The position numbers and the translations under genes were made by a program. A stretch of DNA of 64,000 bases from Stercorarius parasiticus. Lineage: Eukaryota; Chordata; Aves; Charadriiformes; Stercorariidae. Shown here piece after piece: positions 48,601 to 59,828 of this stretch. The stretch's first letter is position 1; each line of letters starts with the position of its first letter. The notes under the pieces are model-generated. The model was not told where the DNA came from. It did no database searches and saw only the letters and a program-made list of their open reading frames with translations. The DNA lies in the NCBI GenBank assembly GCA_013396915.1, contig VWZL01002222.1, forward strand, positions 62,001-126,000, read 5' to 3'.

Positions 48601-51600
48601 AATAGTAACATGAGGGGCTTTGTGTAAAGCGAGCCATATGTAAAACATTATTTGTACATATCAGCCAGTGCTGCTGAAATTCTTTATCTTACATATGGAA
48701 GAAGCTTCTGCTGAATTCCCTGCATTTTTCTAGAGGTTTGCATACCAGCTACACGAAGACACTTCTGCTTTTGTTGTTTTGAATCTGAGGCTCCAAACTG
48801 AATTCTCATTTTATAAATGCAACTGCTGGAAATTGATGTCTGAAAACTTTTCAAGCAGTGATCAAAGTCTGATGTGAATTAATTTGTCATCATAACAGAG
48901 CACTGCTTACAAGTCATTTCAGGCTGGATTTCAGCAAAGGCAATAGATATCTAGGTTGACAATTTCATTTAAAAGGATAGAAAGCCTTACATTTTTCTTT
49001 CATTGGTATCCTGATTTAATGAACATACAAACACATCATCACCATATGTTCTAAATACCAGCTTCAGTGCTTGTTCTTAAGAAACATCTTGGAAAAATGC
49101 CCACGAGAGAAGCTTGGAAGAAGCTTGAAAAGCTTTTGAGACATATTGCTGCAACTTGGGAAAGCAAATCCACTGGTGACTAATTACTCAAGAATTTAAT
49201 TTGAATAGCAATATCAATAAATTACCAATACATACTTAACAGATATATAATGACAGAGTTCATACTAAGGATAACGAAGTCAGTTGTGTTAGTGACTGGA
49301 TTTCCAAATGCCTATGAAACGTTAATCTCTACAGCAGGTCATAAATATGTGATGAAAATGTCACAGGCTTCCTCATTATGAAACCCTTAGATAAAGTATT
49401 ATCACAAACAAGGCTGCAAGCCACAGACCTGGAGACCTCTCTTACCTCCAGAACAGAATGCTCCAACGAACTACCCCTCTCTCCAACTTTCACCTGTTTT
49501 CTGATCACACACACGTACCCACAGACTAGCACACAAGCACATACGTGCACACAGGTCTTCCCATTTTCCTCACCCTTGGCATCGCCATGGCTTTGATATC
49601 GCTTTTTCCTGCCTGTGAATGCCCCTTATAGTATTTCTTATTGATTAGTGTGGCACTTATTTGTGTGAAATGACTCATCAACCAAGGTCTCCACTGCTGG
49701 CTTTTGCTAACAGAATGCTTTTAAGCTCTAGCAGTTTTCTTTTTTTAGCCAGTTTTTCTTCCACAGCAGGAAACTCACTGTGCCTGAAATAAGAAAAGTA
49801 CTGACAATGATGTCAGAACTTCAACCAAGGCCCTTAGGACAAGGTAGTCAAATAGTCAAGTGAGATGTGGTTTCATTTCCAAAGAACTGTTCCTATTCTT
49901 CAGCTGAGACAATAATTATTGAGCAACCCTTCAGGTTCACCCACATTCTGTGCTCTCATGTTACTTATTTGTTTTTCTCTCAATCTGATGAGAGCCTGAT
50001 TTTTCAGCTAATGATGTGATGGAGGTGGTGGTAGAGGATTAGCAATGGATTTCAGTGAAGCACTTTGTTCTGAAGACTGAAATATATTTAGGTGTGCTCT
50101 GCAGCCCAAGGGATTGACAGTGCGATACAAAGCTTTATACCTCTATGTGGTCAATTCACAGCCATTCCAGGTTAATAAGTAATGAAAACCACCACAACTA
50201 CTGTATGGCTGCTTGTCAGACAACATGAAATGGCTTTGGGTTTTTACACGTTAGCCTCTGGTGGATGGGTTTAGCAAAACAAATCAAGATAGCTGATGTA
50301 ATCACTGACTGCAGTCCCAGGGCAACCTGTGTCTAAAGTGATGAGGCATCTACAATTGTTCCTGCCCATGGACACTGGCTCTTACCGCAATTTTGTGAAG
50401 GTAATTACAAGCTTTAGGCAAGAAAGGTGAAAGGCCATTCCAGTTTCTAATGTTAATTCCAACACTAAACTCCCAGCCTAAGCTCACCAAAAATATGCTT
50501 CCTTTTAGTTTTCATCTACAAAAGCAACACAGCTTCCTTGATAGACCTCACAGCACTTAGAAAATACGCAGGACACTGTCAGTGGCACCTGAAAATAAGA
50601 ATTGGAGAATATTTTACCAGTGGACTAAACGCGGGGTTCCCCAAATGAGCTTGTGATGCAGTCAGAGATCACAGGCACAGGAGAACTTGCTGTGCCTCTG
50701 GAAAACATTTCAAGAAATTCTTTTTCCTCTCACCCTTCCTTGCCGTTCCGTGGAGATTAACTTCCCTGTCAAAGGAGAACAAACAGCAAGCATCTTTCCA
50801 GGGCCAGAGGAGCCTTTGAGTCTGTCCTGGAGGAGGACAGTCTCTCCAGAGGAGAACAGTCTTTGCTCCTTGAGGTTCCACTTGAGAAGAACAGACGAGA
50901 AAGAAGCCAGTCATTAACAGAAGTAAATCCAGGCAGAGGCATAACAAGAAATCACTAGCTGCTTCTGGAACAGCCCTGAAACTGAAACTGGACAAGGTAG
51001 AAAAGAGAGGCAAGAGCACCTGTTTACCTTCCACGGTCTGACTTTCAGTTGGTTTCTCATGATTAGGATATTTCTTGTCCCAAGTCATACCCCAAGCACC
51101 TTTTTTTTTCTGTTTTAATAAGTACAGCATGATATTCCCAGAAGGCCAGAGCTCAAGCTCTGGAACTCAAGTTTTAAGCAAGCTCACCCTTTTAAATGTA
51201 AAAGCAAAAAAACATTACACTGCTTTTTGCAGTCTGAGTGCGAATTAAGCTCTCCGTCTAGACGCCACATCTACTTTGTTCAGACTTGTGCTAGGATCCT
51301 TTAAAATCTCAAAAGCCAACGAGCCAGATTAGTACTTGCATGGGAGAACTACATGAAAGGCTAACTCAGCTACCAGTACAAACAAATCAGCCGAAAATGA
51401 ACTTAGTTCAGTACTCTTTTACTGGTTTAACAATGTGTTCTGCAGGTTCACTCTCAATGGCATTATTTGGGTTTCTAAGACAATTAGAAAAGCTACCTTA
51501 AAGAAAATAAAAATAAAAGGAAAAAGAGATCATAATGAAGTCTAATCCAAAAGCAAGTATCAGTCCTGCACTCAGACAGGTTTATCTGAAGGTACTTTTA

Positions 51601-54404
51601 TAGCATGCCATAATCTCACTATTATTTAGAGTTTGCAAAGCGACAGTGCAGTCAATGAACTGACAACTGTTCATCCTTTCTAAGGGTATGTTTTATGGGG
51701 TAACAATAAGATAGAGAATGGTTGCATAGGTAAATGATGGCAGTGCTTCCCACTATCTAAGAGTTACAGAAAAGATATTGAGAGAGGAGAATTGCTCATA
51801 TTCTTTAGAATTCAGTCACAGCAAGGCTGCGTCAATTCAGTGTTGGAAGGGAAACATACCTCCCTGTTACAGATTTGTCAGGGGAAAGGAGCATTCTGGC
51901 TTCCCTAATCTATTTGTGGGAGACGGAAAGGGCTTGTCTGACACAGTTACACGTGGCCATGGACCTCCTTCCAGGCAGCAGGGATCAAGAAATCCAACTC
52001 GTTTTGTACCATGGACCTTTTTTCTCCTCACAATCAGCTTTCAAAGTAATAGCTGCATCAGCTGGCAGATAAATATAGATATGATTTATTTTTTTTTTAA
52101 GTCACAACCATCCTTGGTTCATCCTCCACCCCTTATGCAAGACACTTTTGAGAGATGGCCTGAAAAAAGACAGAGGATGAGACAGTCACTGCAAAAAAGG
52201 CTTACGATGAAAATGAGTAAAAGAGACAGAGGTTGGGAAAAGTCATGCCACCACATTATATTTGGGTGGGGAGGAGATGCTTTCAGACAGGAAGGGTGTA
52301 AGCACATGGCAGTCCATCACACACAGATAGCTTTGAACAAACCATCTCAGAAATGTAGAGACATGTATCCATGTTAATGTGTGCTCACTCAAAACAAATA
52401 TGCTAGTAGCTCCTCGTATTCAGCAAATAAGCCATGTGGTATCCATCCTAAAATGATTACAGCCTTCTGGAAGCAAAGGTAGTGTACCTATCACCACCCA
52501 CCACTGTCTGTGGCAGGAAAACATCACTGTGTGACAGAGCCAAACATTGGGAATGAAGAATATAGTAGATCTGAAAATGATGCCACATCCCTTTCTCTAC
52601 AAAGTAATTCCTCTTCTCAAATTATTTAAGCAGAGAGAGAAAAAAAAATGCGTTCAGAAGTTTCATATAGGCCTATGTAAATAAAGGCAGAAGGAAAAGA
52701 TTCTAAGGACAGAGACAAACATAACTGTGTCTTCTCGAGATGTTAGCTGCCCTGTTATGTTTTCAAGACCTCTGGATTGAAACAGTAACCTGTTATTCTC
52801 TGCAGCCATTAATGTAAGCTTGAGCTGACTCATCTCCAATATTTCTCTAGTATCTATTATATATGTGTAAGAAGCACTCCCAATGTGTAGGTAAAGAAAG
52901 GAAAGCTACATTATCTTTCTGTTGGTGGGGTTTTATCCTTAGTGATTGCATTAACCTGCAAGAAACACTAGCAAACCCTCTAGCACACTTGATCCACTCC
53001 ACAGCTCATCTCCTTAGCTCTCACAGCTCATCGCAGCTCTCTCCTTGGAAGATCAAGAGACCGCATAAAAGCCAGGGGAAAATCCTCAAGATGAGGCTAT
53101 TGCTTGAGACCCTGTCCTGAGAAAGGTATTGAAGAAATCATTCCTGACTTCAACAGCAGACAGAGTGATGCTGGAAGGCACTAGCATAGACAGCAGTGCA
53201 GTCAATCCACGATGCAGGTGCCAAGCACTAAATATTAATGAGGAGTCTCACAGAAAGGTGGGCTCTCAGAATTCCCTAGCATTTTGGAGACACCAGAGGA
53301 GCCCACCTGCCTGTAGCGCAGATACCTTGCAAAGACAATTCAGCCTGCCTATACCCTAAACTCAATTTCTCTCTAGGGGCCCTCAGGAGCGAACTTACAC
53401 CAGACACATCAGTAACATCCGTTCCCAAACACTGTCTGTCCTAAGAGCAAGCTGGATCTGGACAGGGACTCTTTAGCACAATCACGAGGAACCTTAGAGA
53501 AGGACTGAAGGGATAGCTCAGAAGCAGCATGATCAAATGCAACGTGCACGGATGTACAGTGCACCAAAGCTACCCTGCACTGAATGTAGCAGGCATATCA
53601 AAATGAGCATGCCCGTGCAGAAGACCTCAATGCATGGGAAGAGGAGGGATTGTGGCACACACCAACTGTAGACATGCAGACCAAGATATGCAGGCTAGCT
53701 AGCTGGAAAGGCTTAGTGCTGCTGGAATGCACCAGGCCAGGCCTAAGGAAAGGAGGGTTTCAAGTCAAATCAGTTACAATATAAAGACTACAGATTTAAA
53801 TTATATTGAAACTTGGGGCTTTTTTGTGCCTGACTGAAAACACCAATGAGAGGAAGCTGTAGAAAGCATGGAAGAAACATGAGTGCAAGACCCAAGTCAG
53901 CAGAACCTTAGAAGCAATGACCTCATGAGAAGGTAATGGGTTGATTTGGTAAGATAGGAGGTCTGACTCAGAGCCAGGCTCTGGGCTTATGAAGGACAGA
54001 CTCAGAGCCAAAAGGAGAGTGGTGGGAAACAGCACAACAGAGGTGTAGCAAAGAGGCAACTATCCAGAACATTGTGCAAATCCATTACTATTAATCACAT
54101 TCAATGATACAAATCACAGAAGAGTTTGACCAGGTGCATATTCTGTAGGGTTTCTCCCAGCCATACACTTGGAAAGATTTTAACCACATTGGTAGTATGC
54201 TACTTCCAGGAGCCATGTTTTGCCTCAGGGGATTATCACACGATCACATAAGTACTATGATCAGAAATCTCTAATTCATTGAGTTTTCTCCATCTTCTTC
54301 TGTGGTCCAAAGCCAACCGGGAGCTGAGGACTCTCTGAATTTAATAGAAATGCTCCATTATTGCAATTTCCACTGAAGGGGCCATAACATCTTACAGAAA
54401 AAGG
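45650..54404. other. Unique noncoding sequence, no gene seen
   Basis: Includes the longest open frame in the window, 199 codons on the plus strand (51778-52377), and a 153-codon minus-strand frame (51130-50669). Neither has a recognisable domain, and the first is crossed by other open frames. A (TGCA)n word lies at 47702-47715. At about 48265-48380 an AT-rich stretch holds TTAATTAA and a perfect ATTTGCAT octamer (48345-48352). No RNA gene was recognised. Confidence 0.5.
53965..54010. repeat. Short direct repeat with embedded hairpin
   Basis: GACTCAGAGCCA occurs at 53965-53976 and again at 53999-54010. The first copy runs into a 7-bp inverted repeat CAGAGCC-A-GGCTCTG (53970-53984). Probably a minor local duplication. 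Confidence 0.8.
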
Positions 54405-54540
54405 TACCTATTCTTTTACAAAAAGGAAATCAAGGCAAGAAGAGATGATGTGATATGCCTGAGGTAGCACAGCAGCAAATAGTTAGAGTAAGAAAGGGAA
54501 TTAAAGTCTCCCAATAAATAGTCCCCATGTTCTGCCTACT
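54405..54540 (-). repeat. MIR-type SINE relic (antisense)
   Basis: On the plus strand 'tcttttacaaaaaggaaatc', 'aaggcaagaagagatgatgtg', 'gcctgaggtagcacagcagc', 'aaatagttagagtaagaaag' and 'ggaattaaagtctcc' follow the antisense MIR order: 'ttttacagatgaggaaactg', 'aggcacagagaggttaagtg', 'gcccaaggtcacacagctag', 'taagtggcagagctgg' and 'ggattcaaacccaggtct'. Spacing is nearly colinear. One of the clearest ancient repeats in the window. Confidence 0.68.
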
Positions 54541-56466
54541 TACTGTCGCACAGTGTTTCGGAGAACACACACATGAATACAAAAAGAATGCATGAGAAAT
54601 GCTATTTTGTAACCTACATTTAAGTGAGAATAAGTGACAGAGTAATTTTATTAAATTCCAAATGTATTAAAACCACAAGACAGGAGACTTCTCCCACCCT
54701 TGCCATTTTCTGTCAGCACAAAGGGTTTAGAGTAGCCCATACAATGATGCTCATCACGCAAACAACCTTTGGGTTAAGTGCAGGGCCAGTCAGAGACACC
54801 ACTGCATGGCCACAGCATTAGCTGAAGCCTGACCTCAGACTTCACCAGGGAGGCGGTCACACTCCTGGCTTAGCTGTTGGTTTCTCTGAGGGAACCACCT
54901 TGCCTCCTTTGTCAGCGTGTTGCCATCTGGGACACTCCTGGGGAAATGTGGAAGTTCAGAGGGCTGTTATTTGTTGCCTCGGTTTGATTCTCCCAGTCTT
55001 AATGGTACTTTATTTGGTACCTTTGTTCCTGACCCTGGTAATCATGTATTTCCTTGGTCTATGGGCAAAGCAGCAGTAGACCGCTCTGGGAAGATAACAC
55101 GGCTAATCAAATCAACTGTTAGGTGATCCTGAAATAATACTCTTTGCCAACAGAAGATAAACAAGTGAATGCACAGATAAACATGATGCAACATTTGGGC
55201 TACAGATCAGGAATTACATGTTTCAATATAAATGAAAATCTGACTTCCAGAATGTCTTTAAAGATAAACATTCTATGCTGTGGAAAACCTAGGGAGAACA
55301 GCTTGTGTTGCAAAGGGTGGACAGAGCTGTGTGAATTTGGGATGTAAATGAATGTGGGATCCCTGAGACTGACTCCTCACTCCTGTGTCTCTCTTGTGAT
55401 CACCTGAATGTGAAACTGCTTCTGATTCACCCAGTTACCACCCACCACACAGGCATGTGAAGATACATACCTGCCTTTCCTGCTTCAGTGACTTTGTGCT
55501 CAAACCTCAACAGCATGACAAATCCAGACTTGGCTATTAAATAATGAGGGGATGAACCGATAACAAAATTTTCTAGGCTTATCTAAGTCATGCTTTGGGC
55601 ACACACAATTCCTCACATAGATCAGATGAGTTTAATTTCCCCAGGACATTTCTTTCTATGTAAAAGAGCTAAAAAAGTCTCACTGCTGGGCACTAGCCAG
55701 ATGCACTGCACCTGAGTTCATAGGCAAAGGAGGGTTTACATATGTAATCCCTATGCAACTGTAAAACTGGATTTGCAGGCCCTTGTATTTAAATGATCCT
55801 ATAGTCTTTAGATGTGTGGAGGTTTCAGGGTGCTTACCTGTTGACCACCATTAGCTACAAAAACATCGTCTTGCTTTTAAACATAAAGCATTTCAATTTT
55901 ACAGATTATCATTTACTGGTTGAGTACCTTGGCCTAGTGCATGTACTCTTTTGCCACATATGCTGTGATATAATACAGAAATGTGAATTAAACAAAGAAA
56001 GGACCTTTTAAATTTAAAACATACATCTTGATCTCCATTGATCCTGTTATGCATCTTCATAGCAGATTGACATGTCATTCAACTACTGAACCAAGGAAAT
56101 AAAGCAAAGTGTCACACACAGCAAATGCCTATCTGACAGGAGCTACCATCAGGTTATGTACAAGGGAGTTTAAGCAATTAAGAATAAGTAGTGTTTTCAT
56201 TACAAGAAAACCAGCACCGTGCAGTAGAAGCAGTTCCTTCAGCATCTCCATCTAAGGTGTAAACAAATATTCTCCATAGCAGCCAGTCATGATGGATGGA
56301 AGAGTCAGTCAGTTTTTAACTACTGTAGCAATACTGCAGTTATCTTGATTTACACCAGCTGAGGATCTGAACGCAGCAATCTCCAATGATCTGCCAAAAG
56401 CTCAAACTTCTTTTGTTCTTCCTTCAAAACATTTTTTGTGGAAAAGAACGGCAGTTTCCAGGCATT
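54541..56466. other. Unique noncoding sequence, no gene seen
   Basis: Only short open frames, none recognisable. No simple repeat of note. Confidence 0.55.
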
Positions 56467-56484
56467 TTGCCATGGTAATGGCAA
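56467..56484. repeat. Inverted repeat, 7-bp arms
   Basis: TTGCCAT and ATGGCAA flank a GGTA loop. Short enough to be chance. Confidence 0.85.
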
Positions 56485-56534
56485 GGGTCCACCAGGGAAA
56501 AATTCAGGATGTTGTCCTAGGAGTACAATCACAC

Positions 56535-56660
56535 TTTTTTCCTTTTTTTTTTTTTTTATTTCTCCTTTGGGTTTTTGATTGAGGTTTTTTTGTTCGAGGT
56601 TTTTTTGTTCTTTTGGAGGGGGTTGTTTGTTTTGGGTTTTTGTTGTTGTTGTTGTTTCTT
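56535..56660. repeat. T/G-rich low-complexity tract with 15-bp tandem repeat
   Basis: A 15-T-class homopolymer is followed by a perfect tandem pair of the 15-mer GAGGTTTTTTTGTTC (56581-56595 and 56596-56610), then a G-rich spacer and a (TTG)5 array ending near 56656. The minus-strand open frame of Lys/Asn/Thr/Pro-rich residues across it is low complexity and not a gene. Confidence 0.9.
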
Positions 56661-57239
56661 GCTTTTAACTGTTGCTTTTTGCATGCGGGAATGGCCACAG
56701 TAAGGCCAGGGTCAGTTTTGGGAATACTCACAAACATGTCAATCTTTGCATATGATTACTCATGGAGTTGGAATGTATTATATAACTCCTGTGTTTGTCT
56801 GAAATCATTCAGTCCTCTGATTATTTAGTGAAGAATCTCAGATGTTCTTTCTCTTCTCCATTTGCAGTTTCTCTCACCCTTGGACTTCTCTAGTGCAGCT
56901 CTCAGCTTTCCAGAGAGAGAGAAATAGACAGATACTCTTTTGGAAGCTGTCAGTGTCTATTCCTGTAAGAGATGGAGAGGTTGCTCTTGAGCAAAGACAG
57001 CCAATAGTCTTTGGTTGCAAGCTGATTACCTTTTCCTGCAGTAATATTCAGCAGGAAACAAATACAGGTAAAATAAATCTGCTCCTGAATGAGAAGTCTT
57101 ATATCAGCACTGATTTGTGAGCTGCAGTGGCCTGGGCAGGACAAATTCTGTCCCCAAAAGCACAACCAGACATACCATGGCTCTATTCTCAAGCATGGAT
57201 TTCAACACATACATACAGTCAGAGGCTTGTTCCTTGTGC

Positions 57240-57720
57240 TATTCTTAACGTTACTGTAAATTAGCATATGATAATGCTATTTCTCTTATTAGACACTTGG
57301 TGTGTTTTGCCCTGTAGCTGTGATTAGGGAAAGAAAAGGAGAATAAGCTTAAAACCTGTTTTTTCCCCCAACTAGGTTAACACAAACGCAGCCCAAGTAG
57401 TGCTTAAAAACAAGCCATTTTAGACCAGGCATAATATTCCATGCCTGTTATTAAAATACTCGAGCTCATGCTGAACAGATTAATAGGGCTGAACCGGCAA
57501 GAAAGAAATCTCATAATGCACTTCGTTGCAGGGATTCCGCATCCACGACGCATTCTTCATCAAGGCAGGTGAAGAAATTACTTCACTACAATGCCTTTGT
57601 TAAAGCCCAGATCCAGTTCTGAGTGGTGCGTGTTTAACACACACTTTCTCGTTTCACACACCCAGACATACATATATGCATAAAAGGAGGACAACCATTG
57701 CAACGATATGTGGTCACTTA
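57240..57720. promoter_or_regulatory. Candidate conserved noncoding regulatory element
   Basis: No coding frame fits. The stretch combines homeodomain-type words (AAATTAGCATA near 57259, GATTAATAGG near 57479, CATAATGC near 57512) with ten CpGs from 57387 to 57704, including three in 12 bp at 57538-57549. CpG is otherwise scarce in this window. High word complexity, preserved CpGs and no simple repeats are typical of vertebrate enhancers under constraint, but only an alignment can show constraint. Confidence 0.3.
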
Positions 57721-58292
57721 CCACATATTTATATGAATATCATCTTCTCTCCAAACCGGCATCCTATTTGTTACTATAAATGCAGTGCAGATTGCTGGTG
57801 ACTGACAGTTATTATCTTCCTGGGGCTGCTGGGTGGCAAAAGCATCAATTCAGCTGACATGAGACTGAGGGGAATATTCAACCAGCAGAGGCCAGGGACC
57901 CAGCATTCCTAAAAAGACATCTTGTGTAGCTCATGTATTACCACCACAATTGGAGCCCATGTTTGTGGCTTTGGCGAGCCATTTCTTTGTTTGTTCTGTA
58001 TCCAGGTCTTGCTACTGCTGTCATCCTAGCAACTTGCATGATCACCCAAGACAGCACAAATAAATATAACTTAATATCTCCTCAGGAGATTATTACAGAA
58101 CTGTTATGCTTGAAATTAGGCACAATGCTACATTTCGCATCAGAAGCACACAATCAGAAGCAAAGACCTGTCAGCAAAGCCAATTTCGGACGAAGCATAC
58201 TAATACTGAGCTGGAAAAGGCCTTCTTATCAGCAATCATTTTGTGTGGGTAGTGAGATATTCCAGCCAGCCATATATCATGAACATCAATTA
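57721..58292. other. Unique noncoding sequence, no gene seen
   Basis: A 136-codon plus-strand open frame (57933-58343) runs into the CA repeat, where it becomes His/Thr-rich. It resembles no known protein and is not called. Confidence 0.5.
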
Positions 58293-58340
58293 CCACACAC
58301 ACACACACACACAGACACACACATGCACACACACAAACAC
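58293..58340. repeat. (CA)n microsatellite
   Basis: A (CA)n array with a few interruptions (CAGACA, ATGCAC, AAACAC). Likely length-polymorphic. Confidence 0.95.
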
Positions 58341-58417
58341 TGAGCTGATTTGCTGATTGTCTGATAAAATCTGGATAGTTCATAACCAAGTGATTTTAGT
58401 GGCTGCCAAAAAGAAAA

Positions 58418-58435
58418 ATCTTGCCATGGCAAGAT
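58418..58435. repeat. Perfect 18-bp palindrome
   Basis: ATCTTGCCATGGCAAGAT is self-complementary with no spacer. About 0.25 such palindromes are expected by chance per 64 kb. It shares the core TGCCATGG with the 32-bp palindrome at 5761, probably by coincidence. Confidence 0.9.
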
Positions 58436-59644
58436 ATTTCAACAGAAAAAAACAGAACATGAATGGAAAACAGGATTCAGCTCATAAATAAGCAGTTTCA
58501 AAAGCCCTTGCTTTGGATGAAATCTGCACCTCCACCTTAAGACTGCTGTTGGAGAAGCTGCACATCAAGCTGGAGCGAAGCACAGGAGACAGGGAGACAG
58601 ATCTCTACATGACTTGCTCTAAATATTCTGAGAACCTTCCCTTCCTGGTACTTTGCAACACACATAAAGGTGACTCTGTCAGGCTCTTGCTATGCAGCAT
58701 ACATGTATCTTGGAGTCCTACCAGATTTCCATGTCTGAAGGTTCATTCAAAGACTGGAGTATATTTTGTTGGCAACTTGGATGGGAGTCTCTCCTGTTTC
58801 AGGGAAACCTTGTCTGATTTGGATTTTATCACCAGACAATTCATTTTTACATCGGAGACAACAGCAGAGTGGGAGGCAACTTTGTCCAGTTCTGGGGGAG
58901 GACTGCGGGAGAAAGAGGAGTGCTCACTGATGGAGCTACCATGCATCCTGTGTTAGTGATGACAGGACGTGGAACGGCACATCTGCATGGAGACCTTACA
59001 GCCAAGGGCACATTAATAGCTCCACTGCTGAGAGCAACAGCTCCAATTTGCTAGGTACACCCTTGATTAACGCTAGTGTTTCATGCCACAAATCAAGCAT
59101 TGCAATATAAAACAGCCAGCATAGATACCTTTGCAACCTACGTGGAGTAATTGGTAATCTGCGGAAAAGATTATACGGTGTTGCTGACGCAGGTTTTCTT
59201 CCTAGCTGTATGCATCTAGATGTACAGTGTTCCCAGCCCTGTTTGCCCCACTACATCTGTTTTTCTCCCCAGTGATTCAGACCAAGTATCTCTTGATGCC
59301 TTAACGCAGCAGAATGCTGCACCTTGTTCTCAAGGACATTTTTCTGCTTGGTTTCCAATCAGGAAAACAACTGACACCATTTTAGTTCTCTCCTTTAATG
59401 CTAGGTTGGCCTGACATTTTTGTTTTTCTGAAAAGCATTTTTTAAAAACTAAATAAATCAGGTTATAGGAAACAATGTCTCTTACACTTGTCAGATTGAC
59501 ACATCATGCTCCACATTGTGACATGTCCCACCCAGTTCCATCAGTCCACTTTACATCACCATTGTCATGTAATGGGATGTGACTGATAAGAATAGATAAG
59601 AGATTGGGAAATTTCCAAATTCAGGACAATTTTTTTCCCCTTAA
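58436..59644. other. Unique noncoding sequence, no gene seen
   Basis: A 147-codon plus-strand open frame (58513-58956) has no recognisable domain and is overlapped on the minus strand by another open frame. Not called as a gene. Confidence 0.5.
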
Positions 59645-59828
59645 CAAAAAAAAAAGCCAACAACAAACAACCCCTAACTAAACAAAAAAACAGAAAAACT
59701 CAGAAAATATTATCTCAATCTACGAAAAGAAAAGAAAAGAAAAAAGAGGAAAAAGTGAAAAAGTAAAAAAGAAAAAAGATAAAAAAGAAAGAAGGAAAGG
59801 GAAAAAGGAAAAAAAGAAAAAAGAAAAG
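59645..59828. repeat. A-rich then polypurine low-complexity tract
   Basis: An A-rich segment with CAACAAACAA-type units (59645-59700) is followed by a GAAAA/AAAAAG tract (59724-59828) that is purine except for a few T. It may derive from an old poly-A tail that degenerated into a microsatellite, but no retroposon body was recognised on either side. Confidence 0.9.

Noticed and set aside
57933..58343. 136-codon open frame ending in a His/Thr repeat
   Set aside because: The C-terminal part is the CA microsatellite and the rest has no recognisable family.
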